A DNA stretch of 64,000 bases from Pycnopodia helianthoides. Its lineage: Eukaryota > Echinodermata > Asteroidea > Forcipulatida > Asteriidae. The stretch lies in assembly GCA_032158295.1 (NCBI GenBank), contig CM063246.1:2885371-2949370 (forward strand), in the 5' to 3' direction. The position numbers were made by a program, and so were the translations under genes. Shown piece after piece: positions 43,889 through 53,503 of this stretch; position 1 is the first letter of the stretch, and every line of letters starts with the position of its first letter. A model generated the notes under the pieces. It was not told the origin of the DNA, searched no databases, and saw only the letters and a program-made list of their open reading frames with translations.

Positions 43889-44240
43889 GAAAAGGTGTGC
43901 ACAACATTGGTAAGATTGAAAATAAAAATGCTCACAGTTTTGCACATAACTTACATGGTATAAAGATGGTCATGGTGGTAAACTTTCTTTGATATATATA
44001 GTTTTGCTTGAAATGCTATAGTTTTTAGGAAATTAGTAAAACAGTTAGTCTTTATCGTGCGTGTCCAAAACCCGATGTTTGAAAACAGTGAAAACATATA
44101 AAAATTATTTTTCACTGTTTTCTCATGACTCCAAAGACCAGTTTAGCTTAACATTTCACAGGTTTGTTGTTTAACGTATGTTGAGTCACATAAAGTGTGA
44201 ATACATGTGCTTTTTAAAGCAGTTAAATGAAATTGGGCCC
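43889..44240. mobile_element. Family I element and family C fragment
   Basis: 43890-44208: GAAAAGGTGTGCACAACATTGG ... ttcacaggtttgttgtttaa, cacataaagtgtgaatac; relatives at 62934-63068 and 56114-56170. 44213-44239 is the right end of family C (gcagttaaatgaaattgggccc). Confidence 0.45.
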
Positions 44241-44690
44241 AGAGAGACAAATATAATGACAACTCCAGTCCTGTGCTAGGATGAGGACTGTACTTCAAGT
44301 ACATCTCCTTTAACAAGACATATTTATGGGGTGTAATAATCATCTTGGAATGAGCAGCCTACTCTATATTCATCAACCATGAATCAGAGAAACCGATGCT
44401 CATCATCTGTTGTTGTCATTTTGTCATCATCTTCCCAGAGAAAGTTCAAGCCGCCCTTTTGTGCATCCGCAGATCTGCCTTGCCTCGCAAAGTTTTTTCT
44501 TAAAGATACGGCAACATTTTTTATGAGTGATGTAAACAACTTCAAAATTGTCCAACAAAACCATATCTACTGTGATAGGGATATCAACATTCACCAGAAG
44601 AAGCTTGGTGATCGTGATTTATATTTTCAAACTGGTTGGGCGCATCATGCCGGGTGTTCTTTTCAACATATGCTGAACATCGTCTTAAAT
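44241..44690. other. Intergenic sequence
   Basis: A plus-strand frame at 44379-44777 has no splice or family support and runs into the tandem array. Confidence 0.3.
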
Positions 44691-44738
44691 CAAACAGAAG
44701 TGTACAGAAGCAGCAGTCTTTGTCACATTGCCAATTAC

Positions 44739-45050
44739 GTACATTATCTTGATTCAAAGACAGTAAGTGTGCCATAGCAACAGTCTTGGCAACATACCAA
44801 TGCTGTACCGTATTTTGATTCAAAGAGATTAAGCATACTATAGCAACTGTCTAAACAAAATTACCAATGTTGTACCTCTCTTGACTCAAAGAGAGTAAGA
44901 ATGCAACAACGACTATCTTAGCAAGATTACCAATGCTGTACCTTGTCTTGATTCAAAGACCAGAAGAATTCTCTGAAGAAGCACTCTTGACGGCAACACC
45001 AAAGTTGTACCTTATCTTGATTCAAAGAGAGAAAGCCTGCCAGAACCAGC
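44739..45050. repeat. Degenerate tandem array, period 66-69 bp
   Basis: The word GTACCTTATCTTGATTCAAA (with variation) starts at 44739, 44805, 44872, 44938 and 45007. Each is followed by AGAGAGTAAG and then a CAACTGTCTTAGCAA / TTACCAATG(C/T)T-like segment. Confidence 0.85.
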
Positions 45051-45327
45051 TGAGTCTTACAGCAGCAGTACCTCATCTTTAAGCCAACATCAGCTTCTCT
45101 TTGAACCAATGAGTGATGGAATGAAGACAGTTGGTCCGCTCACGGAGAGGGAGAGGGAGAGAGAGAGGAGAGACCTCTATGTCAATTGTGTCTGATTACA
45201 TGCGGACGATGCAAAGTATCCAACGTGCATAAGATCGAGTCAGTCAGTTACCGTTGCAGTTCATGTAGATGTAGTCATAAATCGCTGAGGATGTAGAAAT
45301 AAGTATCTTCTTGGTGGGGGAATAAAG
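45051..45327. other. Spacer with GA-rich simple repeat
   Basis: 45145-45171 is (GAGAGG)n-like. The remainder is single-copy and leads into the ATG at 45328. Confidence 0.4.
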
Positions 45328-45507
45328 ATGGCCGAAGACGTCCGTAAACGACACATTCATCATGACGTAATCTTCTTGAAGGCTCTCTTGCTGCTGCTGT
45401 TTGGGGGTTGGCTACCGAGAGTTCTTCTGCTTCTTGGGGTGTGGAATCTTCTTAATGATGTTAAAGATTATGTCTCGGAGGGACAGGGGGACTGCACTCG
45501 CAGCAAG
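45328..45507 (+). CDS. Candidate start exon, unknown; may belong to the PLEKHG4-family gene
   Basis: ATG in good Kozak-like context (AAAGATGGC) opens 60 codons: MAEDVRKRHIHHDVIF, then a leucine-rich hydrophobic stretch (residues 14-40, LLLLLFGGWLPRVLLLLGVW), then NDVKDYVSEGQGDCTRSK. After AAG 45505-45507 there is GTTTGT, a weak donor, in phase 0. This fits the phase of the exon at 50579. The hydrophobic segment is not known from the start of that family. Without the donor the frame runs to 45612 as a 94-codon ORF. It could equally be chance. Confidence 0.25.
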
Positions 45508-46177
45508 GTTTGTACCATGTTGGTAGGACTTCAGGCTGAATTCGTTAGGGATAAATCAACTCCATTCCTGTGCTTTTTTTTCATTACCAGTTTTTGGGGG
45601 TCTTATTCTTGATGTAACTTTGCATGAAGGATAAGAATAGGATAATAAATGTTGGTGCTATCCCATCCAGAGACGTTGTATCTGTTGACTTGTTGTAATT
45701 TGAAAAAAGTATTTGTGACAATACAATTCCTAATATGGTAACTGTGCTGGACTATTTTCACTTGCGTTATTTTAACTGGGAAGTGGTGGGAAAATAGTTC
45801 AACTGAAAAAGTGTGACCTTTTTTGACCATGTAGGTCAGGAGTGAACGGAGTTTTTCGAGATTAAGGGTGTTTTTGCAGATCCTTTGGGTAGCAATAGCT
45901 AGCTTTCGGAAGTCTTGTTCGCTTCCTCTTCAGTTGTAATGGTAAAACCCCAAAAATATGCCTAATTCTTGTTCCGGTTGGGTTCAAGTTAAGTAAAAGT
46001 TGATTCATATAGGACTCAAACTTTGCAGATGATAACAGAGACAAGTGTCTCCATGTCCGTGGTTCCCTTGCCAGGGTTCTCCTTGAAATGCTCTACTGGA
46101 AGTTAACAATCACAAAGAGTCGGGACGAGAATTTGAAAATGTTTGTGTCTGCCTGGGAAACAAAATTTCTTCCTCCT
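45508..46177. other. Non-coding sequence
   Basis: Nothing recognised. Confidence 0.3.
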
Positions 46178-46391
46178 TGATCTACTTCTCTAGTGCTGAG
46201 GATACTGTTTCCTAAAGCTCCTTGAAATCTACAACCGATGGGATTCCCAGCAAGTTGAAATGCCATCATTTAGAGGTATCTTCTAAAATTTGGACTCTAG
46301 TTTGGGACCTTTTGGCCTGCAATGACTCTCGGCTCTCACCCCCGAAGATTGTATTTTACTTTAAAAAAGTTGCAATGACATGCATGTAACA
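46178..46391. repeat. Block shared with 36996-37410
   Basis: tctacttctctag, tgaggatactgtt, agctccttgaaatctacaac and gaaatgccatcattta occur in the same order as at 36996, again just upstream of family H. Confidence 0.6.
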
Positions 46392-46824
46392 TTAAAGGTA
46401 GGGTCATAGATTGTTTTTTTTTGTCAACGTAATGTTTATTTATAAGCAAAATTATAAAGAAAGACACATTGAAAGTCACATGTGAGAGTTTCAGTTGAAT
46501 ACAGTGCCTATTTGCTGAGAAAACAGCAAAAAAACTGTCACAGTATTTTCAAAAGGACATCGATTCCATCCACGTTTAGCAAGGTAACAGCGTGTGTACA
46601 AACCGCATCTCTGGCCGCAGTTTTCTCAAACAGACACCAGAAATCTGAGAAATGATTTAAACACAATTCAAGTGTGTTGGGGTGAAAAATCATATTACTT
46701 TGAAGGGAATCCTTGCCCAAAGTAGTTTATACTATCAACAGCTGTAGTGCTTCTTACCAAGTAGGCTTAAGTTTTTATGATCAATAATTTTTTGAGTGTT
46801 TACAATCTATGACCCTACCTTTAA
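46392..46824 (+). mobile_element. Family H TTAA-target element, copy 3
   Basis: TTAA 46392-46395, AGGTAGGGTCATAGATTG; right end CAATCTATGACCCTACCT with TTAA 46821-46824. 433 bp, both ends intact. Confidence 0.88.
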
Positions 46825-47964
46825 ATAAGTCGATGTCATGTCATCATTTAAATGAATGAATGAGGGGTCGGACTGTTCCGTTCAAAACTCGAGTTGAGTC
46901 CAAAATGCAAGTCAAATTTGTAAAGAAAACCTGAGTGTCAATTAAATTTTAGTCTTTCTTGAGTCTTAAAATTTGAGTCCGAAGTAGTGACACTAAAAGA
47001 TTCCAGTCCCAAGCAAACAATTTCAAATCGAAGGGGTGAATTTGAATTTCACAATTCTGTTCTTGGCGGCAAATGACATTTTGATAAATTTATTGGAAAT
47101 ACTAATGCCACGATAAGATACATAGTTTTTTACTCAGGATTAAACCCCTCTACTTTTTTCTGGAAGACCAGTAGCTTTGATAGCCCCCCCCCCTGCCCCT
47201 TTGATACCCCTGAAGGTCCCTGTCATATGTTTTGGGTCAAAGGCTGTTGATTTTTGTCGAGGTGATATATCTATTCAAAGTAAACAAATAAAGGGATAAT
47301 GCACACGACACACAATGCTGCCAGTATTGACGACACACAAACTCATTTGTGAAAAAAGTTCGTACGCACTCTCCGGTCTGTGGTGTATTTTCCAAGTTGA
47401 CAATTTTTTTGTCAAGTATGTACGAGGGCTGACGTCTAGGCTGCACATAATATGGAACCATGCACTGGTAAACTGTTTTCTCCACATGTAGGCCTACTGT
47501 TTATGAATGACATGATGTGTTATTGGCAATAGCCTCTGGTGGTAAACTGTCATAATTAATGAAGGGTTCTTACAAGGTGCAATGTAGATGTGTACAGGGA
47601 ACATTTTTAGCATATCCTTGTGACACTTAGGTACACCATAGATGTACATGGAACATTTTTAGCATATCATTGTGGTGGGGGGGGGGTCGAATTGTGCAAA
47701 ACATTAGGGTTTGAAACTGATAAGGTTGTGTATCTTTCCTCAACTTTCTGTTGAAAGTGTGTAGCAACTTGTACTGTAAGGCTAATAATGCTAAATCTTA
47801 CATTTTAAATTTGTTACTATTCCTGTTGTATTTTTCTTACTAATTGCTGCTTTTTTTTAATTAGTGTTTTTACGGTTCCTAACTGGCATTACAATGTTAT
47901 TAATTTTTGTCGTTTTCACCATTAATTCCTTGTTAAATTGGGTCGAACTTTTTTACACAAACCT
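46825..47964. other. Single-copy non-coding sequence
   Basis: Near 47588-47665 the phrase gatgtacatggaacatttttagcatatc is partly duplicated (tgtacagggaacatttttagcatatc and tgtacatggaacatttttagcatatc). G/C runs at 47186-47192 and 47678-47685. No gene. Confidence 0.35.
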
Positions 47965-48160
47965 GGGCCCAATTTCATAGAGCTGCTTAAGCACAAAAAG
48001 TAGATAAGGACACAACAAAATTATGCTTACCAGAATAAGGTTACCGGCCAAACTACCATGTCACATGTACAATTTGTGACTGGTATCCTGCTTATTTCTG
48101 CTTAGCAGAAAATTGTTGAGCAATATTTTCTGCTTTTCAGCTGCTCTATGAAATTGAGCA
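47965..48160. mobile_element. Family C palindromic MITE, copy 4
   Basis: GGGCCCAATTTCATAGAGCT at the left; decayed right end AGCTGCTCTATGAAATTGAG. Confidence 0.8.
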
Positions 48161-48448
48161 CAGGCAAACTCCTTTGAAATACGTCGCCACCCCTGCTTAT
48201 TAAGGTTAAGCTAGACAACCCTACCAGCATACTGAGTATTCATTTCTCCCAGAAAAATTGCACCAAGTGTGAAACGAACAAGGGGTAGCAGTATGGGTGA
48301 AATGTCCTTGAGTACTTCTGCATTAGAATCGGGGCCCGGTGTCGTGGCTGTGCTTACCGCAGAGTTCAGTGCTTACGACCCATTGATCACTGTGCTTTAC
48401 TGGCTGCCGTAAGTGCGGATGAAAAGCAGCACCATGATGTTGAGCCCA

Positions 48449-48622
48449 GGGCCCAATTTCATAAAGCTGTTGAGCAGAAAATAATGCTTAGCAAAGAAAT
48501 TTGCTAAGCTAAAAATTAGCCGGGAACCAGTGGCGACAATGTAAACTTTATGAAATTTGGACTGATAACCTGTTTTAGCTAAGCAATATTTGTCTGTGCT
48601 GAGCAGATTTGTGTGCTTAATA
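48449..48622. mobile_element. Family C copy 5, diverged
   Basis: GGGCCCAATTTCATAAAGCT at the left and a tgctgagcagatttgtgtgctta end without the terminal GGGCCC. Confidence 0.55.
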
Positions 48623-49628
48623 CCATTCCAGTAATTCAACTCTGTAAACCTGATGTACATGTTTTTGCATTGGGTTTTAATTCCCCACCTGATTGCATTA
48701 TTTTCTTACCTGTTTTTTTTCCTCCCACATGTTATACATTTTAAAACTTTCCTCAGAGTGACAGAAAGGGTTTTCTTAATTTTATTAACCTAAAGGTTGC
48801 GAAAATGTAGTCACTTTGAAAACAACCACACACCCCCCACAAAAGTTGAAATTCCTGAAGGCAACAAAGAGGTCTGCTCAAAGTTCAGGCAATTTTATAA
48901 ACTTGTTTGAAAAAAAGTTACTCTCTGCCGGCAACTATTACCGCTCTCTGTTTGCGTTTATATTCTTGCAACCTATCTCTATACTTGTAAATCAATTGTT
49001 GTTACACAAAAATGAGGGCTCGTGTGTTTTAGGATAAAGGAGGTCTTCTGTAGTAGAGATTCAAATGTTGATACTGCTTTTGTTTAACTCCAGGCAACAG
49101 TCAAGATGTTCTCTTCATAAATTCATCACCAGATTTTTGTTGTCAACCGTCAAATTACTGCACATATTTTCTCATGTCCAGTCACAGGATTTAAGTTTGC
49201 TGTTGTAGAGGTGTATGTGATGACTGTGTTATGTCACTAGAAATGGATTGTGTAGGATTGTTGATGAGTTCGGTTTTGTGTCAATGGGAATGGACGCAAT
49301 GCAACGATGGCGGTGCGTTGTTTGACATTTCAAATCAGATGTTTCTTTGGTCTTAAGGTAAGGAGTGCTACCTTACCTCCTACACATACTATGAGTAGTT
49401 ATGAATCAAATGCCAATCGCTTGATTACTTGCAGATGTTTTAAAGGTACTTTCTTTTCCACCGCTGTGTTTTTTAGTTTGATTCCCTTCCGAACCTAAGT
49501 TGATATGTGGCTTGGTTGGATCTTTCCTTGTCTGATTTTTGTTGTGTTTCTCCTTAAAGTTTTCTATTTATTTACGGGGTTTTTCAGATTGAAGATATCA
49601 AAACTACTATAATTATAAGATATTCCTT
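48623..49628. other. Single-copy non-coding sequence
   Basis: No gene or element recognised. Confidence 0.3.
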
Positions 49629-49926
49629 CAGGCCTGGAATTGAATATTTGAGAGGGCAAGGCCATTTTCAAAGGACACTTTGATCATTAGTTTCCCTTGT
49701 CTCAAAGTCTACGGGGAAACTTTTGAAGGGGCACCAAGGCCAAGCCTAGGGGTCCAAGGCCAAGACCAGGGGCACCAAGGCCAAGCCTAGGGGTCCAAGG
49801 CCAAGCCTAGGGGTCCAAGGCCAGCCTAGGGGTCCAAGGCCAAGCCTAGGGGTCCAAGGCCAAGACCAGGGGTAACAGAGGCATGGCCTCCGTAGCCTCT
49901 GTGGTCTCCGTGTACTTCCAGGCCTG
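49629..49926 (+). mobile_element. Family G element, copy 7, with internal VNTR
   Basis: CAGGCCTGGAATTGAATATT ... GTACTTCCAGGCCTG. Between 49730 and 49872 the family word CCAAGGCCAAGCCTAGGGGT is expanded to about seven tandem copies of 20-21 bp, with two CCAAGACCAGGGG variants. Confidence 0.85.
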
Positions 49927-50578
49927 TTCCTTATTTTGCAGGATGTTTCAAATTATTTTTTACTCAAGAATCATTCTTAAATATTTTAACACTTTTGCTG
50001 TCTTTTTTGTGGCAGCAGGACACACAGATTGAATTGACCCAACTGATCAGTTTGTCCACTTTGTCATAAGAAGCTCCAAGTTATCTCCTTATAAACTTTC
50101 CTTCATTTTTTCTTCTTATTTTTTTGCAAGGTTATTGGTAGGTTAAGTCTTGAGAAAGCTAGTTTTATGATGAAATTGTGGAAGCAGGGCTCGATTTCAA
50201 AAAGAGCTTAGATTGATCTTAACTGTGAATCATTCTTAACAGCTCCGTGCAAAAAAGTTGTATCTCGGTGCCTAAGGTTTGGTGTGTACATCCAGGAAAA
50301 ACAACGTGTTGGCACTATCTAATTCGCGTGCTATTTTCGGATACATGTACAGTGTTTTTGCTCTGCTGACAACGATATTTTGTTCTTTCTTTGCAAAGGG
50401 TATTTCTAGTTATTACTGGGAATGATACTTTCACTATCAGTATGTGTCAACAGGGCACTTGTCTCCGTGGATTTGAATTGAATGGAAGTCATCAAATCGG
50501 CCTGAAATATCATCACCAGAACCTCAAACTGACAGGGCTCTTATCAACTTTCGTATTTTGTTTCTTTCCATCCACCAG
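49927..50578. other. Presumed intron 5-prime of the exon at 50579
   Basis: 50189-50240 is a half copy of family E (CTCGATTTCAAAAAGAGCTT). It ends in ttgtttctttccatccaccag, a good acceptor. Confidence 0.5.
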
Positions 50579-50782
50579 AGGTCGGGCTCGGACTATGTTG
50601 ACCTCAACATGCAAGATATCCTATCAGAGCTCTATCAGCCGTTTGACTCTGTGGCCCCGTATCTTCTGTCCCAAGTATGCCGGGTTGTGGACCACCACTA
50701 CGGCGGGGACGGGGTGCGGTTTCTGCAGGAGTTTCTACTCCCCACCAGGGCGATACTGCTGCAGTTGAAAGAAGATAGCTGG
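50579..50782 (+). CDS. Internal exon of a PLEKHG4/PLEKHG4B/KIAA1755-family (puratrophin-like) gene
   Basis: 68 codons in phase 0 between acceptor ttctttccatccaccag and donor TGG|GTAAGAAA. GC-rich relative to both flanks. The translation includes SDYVDLNMQDILSELYQPFD, SVAPYLLSQVCRVVD, GGDGVRFLQEFLLPTRA and LQLKEDSW. This matches the N-terminal conserved segment of the family, in which LYPPFEATAP, a GGDG-type turn and a DFL(I/V)PAK-type helix follow in that order (recalled from human proteins; no alignment was run). In PLEKHG4-type members this region precedes spectrin-like, DH (RhoGEF) and PH domains; KIAA1755 shares the N-terminal part. I did not find the next exon before 64000 or a certain upstream exon. 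A retained-intron reading extends to 51068 but is not coding-like. Confidence 0.68.
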
Positions 50783-51177
50783 GTAAGAAACCTTTTGTTA
50801 CTCTTTTGCAATGCATCAACACTCAATCGTACTAACAACAAATATTTGTTTGTCCATAATGTGCAAATTCCATGTGGAATTCCACCTGGAGATGTCCAAC
50901 TTTGCACCCGTCAAGACCAGAGAAAAAGCTGCACAGTTTCACGTCTAGAACTGTTTTTATTTGAACAGGCACTAGAGCAGATTCATCTCATTTTTATAGG
51001 TATTACTTTTACTCAACAGAATAAATGTTATTTATCAAACTTACAGTCAACATTTGAACATCATTTTTAATTAAAGATATTACCCTGTGAAAGGGCTCAT
51101 GAACTTGTACATTAGTGCATTTTATTGCCAATTCAGAAACATCTGGGCAAGTCCCTGTCTCTTACATTTTATTGCCA
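50783..51177. other. Presumed intron of the puratrophin-like gene
   Basis: It begins GTAAGAAACC. AT-rich. 51129-51162 (ttcagaaacatctgggcaagtcc) repeats at 51365-51387, either side of the next element. Confidence 0.45.
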
Positions 51178-51362
51178 ATAGACCTTTATCATGGTGCGGC
51201 CATCTTTATTGATCTCTCATTCAACTCAATGTAGCCAAACCGAGGCTGAAAGGAGAAATAGTCTGGTTCCTTTTTTGTCGGTAAATATTATCAATCAGCA
51301 CTGTTATTAGATACAGGGAATATGACCAACCAAGATGGTGATGGCAGCATGATAAAGGCCTT
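51178..51362. mobile_element. Small TIR element in the intron
   Basis: AGACCTTTATCATGGTGCGG with CCATCTT at the left; AAGATGGTGATGGCAGCATG with ATAAAGGCCT at the right. Inverted ends of about 27 bp with a few mismatches. Confidence 0.7.
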
Positions 51363-51699
51363 TCCAGAAACACCTGGGCAAGTCCATCGCCTCTTTAAAG
51401 AAATAATTCCTGGGTGTTTATTACATGAATGACACCCTCGTACAGCTGGTGAAACTTGAAACATTTCATGTTTCCAACATGCAAGGGGATACCAAGCCTG
51501 ATGTTTACCGACTCTATCATCACAAACCCTCTACAAACCCTCCGGCCATGATGTGCTTCACTTGTAAGGCCAAGGCATTTGGTGAGTTGCATCTCTATGA
51601 AAGAGATGCAAAATGCCAAACAGCATTTTTTAAGGACCTCCCCCTTAAAAAATGTTGCCATCGGACACTCAAGACAGTGACTGCTCTATATTCCGTTCA
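51363..51699. other. Non-coding; contains a stem-loop
   Basis: 51580-51635: GGCATTTGGTGAGTTGCATC with TC, loop tatgaaa, then GAGATGCAAAATGCC. A bulged hairpin of precursor-miRNA size is possible but unsupported. Frames on both strands cross it. Confidence 0.35.
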
Positions 51700-51994
51700 C
51701 CTCGTTTACTAAAAGGGTGACTTTGTATACATTCCAGGGCATTTCCTGGCAGGCAAGATAACGCATTGGTAATATGACAAATTGTAAATTGTAAAAATCA
51801 TGAATTGTAAAAGGTTTCCCTTAACAAGTTTTGAGATGTGTCCCCTTTCTTCAAGTTTGGGAAAAGTTGTACAGTGTATAAAAAGAAAGAAAAAAAGATT
51901 TTTTTGTTTTCCATGAGCTGTGTGCAAATTGTGCCTTCAGAAAGTCCAGGCTTTGTGGCCGTTTAGTAAACATGTGATGTCACAGGCTACATGG
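51700..51994 (-). mobile_element. Family J TIR element, copy 3
   Basis: Inverted: tacattccagggcatttcct, tgagctgtgtgcaaattgtg, agaaagtccaggctttgtgg and gatgtcacaggctacatggt. The uninterrupted tccaggctttgtggc here is the empty-site reference for the insertion in copy 4. Confidence 0.7.
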
Positions 51995-53001
51995 TTGATA
52001 CCATGTACTGCAGTGTAAAATATAAGTTTTAAAAAATCGGTGATCAGTTTCTATAAATTATTAGCTACATCCGGATTCAGAATAGAGACTGATTGTTTAC
52101 ACTGACTGATCCGACTCAACGTATAATCTATTTATAATTTAATTAGTTCAGTTTCCTGATTACCTTTGATACGCCTTGAACAATTAGTTTAACTCGTTAA
52201 GTGCTCACCTGTCGCCAAAGGTGTAGGGTTCTATAGCGGGTGGGTTTAATTAATGAGCTTTTAATTTGAGCTGAGATCATTTTTGATGCTTTTGAAGAGC
52301 TGAACAGACCTTTGAACAAACTGAACCCGCAACATTGGTTTTTGGAATCTGCCTTGCTCTTACAATTATCTATGAGCTATGATGGGTTTGCCTTGTCGGG
52401 GATTTCCACTTAACCCTGGCAGTGCCCTGTATTAAACACTATGCATTTTAAGGTGTAAAGTACTACATTTTTTCCCGAAACTGCAAATAAGAATTTCAGG
52501 AACATTGACTCAAGTGCCGTCAAGGCATAACACAAGATCAGAGCTGACTTCCCAAACCTAATTATGGCCACAACTTGAACTTTCGCAAGGATCATTTTAA
52601 GGTCATGTGGTGCACTGTAAACCTGTACAAATGTGTTAGTGCTGATGTAATGCGCCATGTCAATACACAGTCCGAAAGTTGGGCCGGTTAAAATTGGCCC
52701 AGTACACTGTTATGGTGATTTGTGTCATTCTTGTTTTGCCTTTTAAGTTTTTGAAAAGATTAAAAATGGATAGCGGATACAGAATTGAGATGGACAGGGT
52801 TTGGGCGTACAGGACTTATCATCATACAAACTTAGCCAAAACTTAGCCATCCATTCTTGATTAGATTAGATCAGATTGTTTATGTGTTGCTAATTCAGTT
52901 TTCAATGGTCTTGACTGTTGATTGCTGTAAATCACATCCATGTTGCTCCGTAGGGCATGAAATGTGATGAAAACAAAATTGAGTGTTGGGTTGAACCATG
53001 G
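51995..53001. other. Non-coding sequence
   Basis: No gene or further element recognised. Confidence 0.3.
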
Positions 53002-53503
53002 AGCCATGTAACCTTTGTTTGCAAAACGAGTGACCGTGTACATTCCAGGGCATTTCTGGCAGGCAAGATACTACATACACTGATCATATGGAAATGTTTT
53101 ATATCAAAATTATCACATAAATTCAAAGAGATTTTATAAATAACAGCTGAACTAGTTTTGTGATGTGCCTCTTTCTTCATATCAAAAGTTGATCAAAATC
53201 AGACGGTGCAATCTCTAAATAGTATAATTTTCTTCTTGTGAGCTGTGTACAAAATGTGTCTGCAGGAAGTCCAGCCGTCGATTTCACCAAACTCTTCCTA
53301 ACTTAGGATTAATCTTAGGACTTAGGACCAGTTAAGTTCCGTATCCATAGATGTTAGGACGCATTGAATGCATTGAACCCATCCTAAGTTAGGACGAGTT
53401 ACCGGTCCTAACTCCAGATAGGATTAATCCTAGCGTTTCGTGAAATCGGCTGCAGGCACTGTGGCTCTTTTATAAACATGTGATGTCACAGGTTACATGG
53501 TCT
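53002..53503 (-). mobile_element. Family J TIR element, copy 4, interrupted by family D
   Basis: It starts AGCCATGTAACCTTTGTTTG and ends GTCACAGGTTACATGGTCT. It follows copy 3 as far as gaagtccag (53274), is interrupted, and resumes at caggcactgtggctc (53453). Confidence 0.8.
53275..53452. mobile_element. Family D palindromic element, copy 2, nested in family J
   Basis: CCGTCGATTTCACCAAACTC at the left; CGTTTCGTGAAATCGGCTG at the right, flanked by CAG on each side (53272-53274 and 53453-53455). Arms are imperfect, unlike copy 1 at 33065. Confidence 0.8.

Noticed and set aside
44379..44777. 132-codon plus-strand frame
   Set aside because: No similarity or splice evidence, and its end runs into a tandem repeat.
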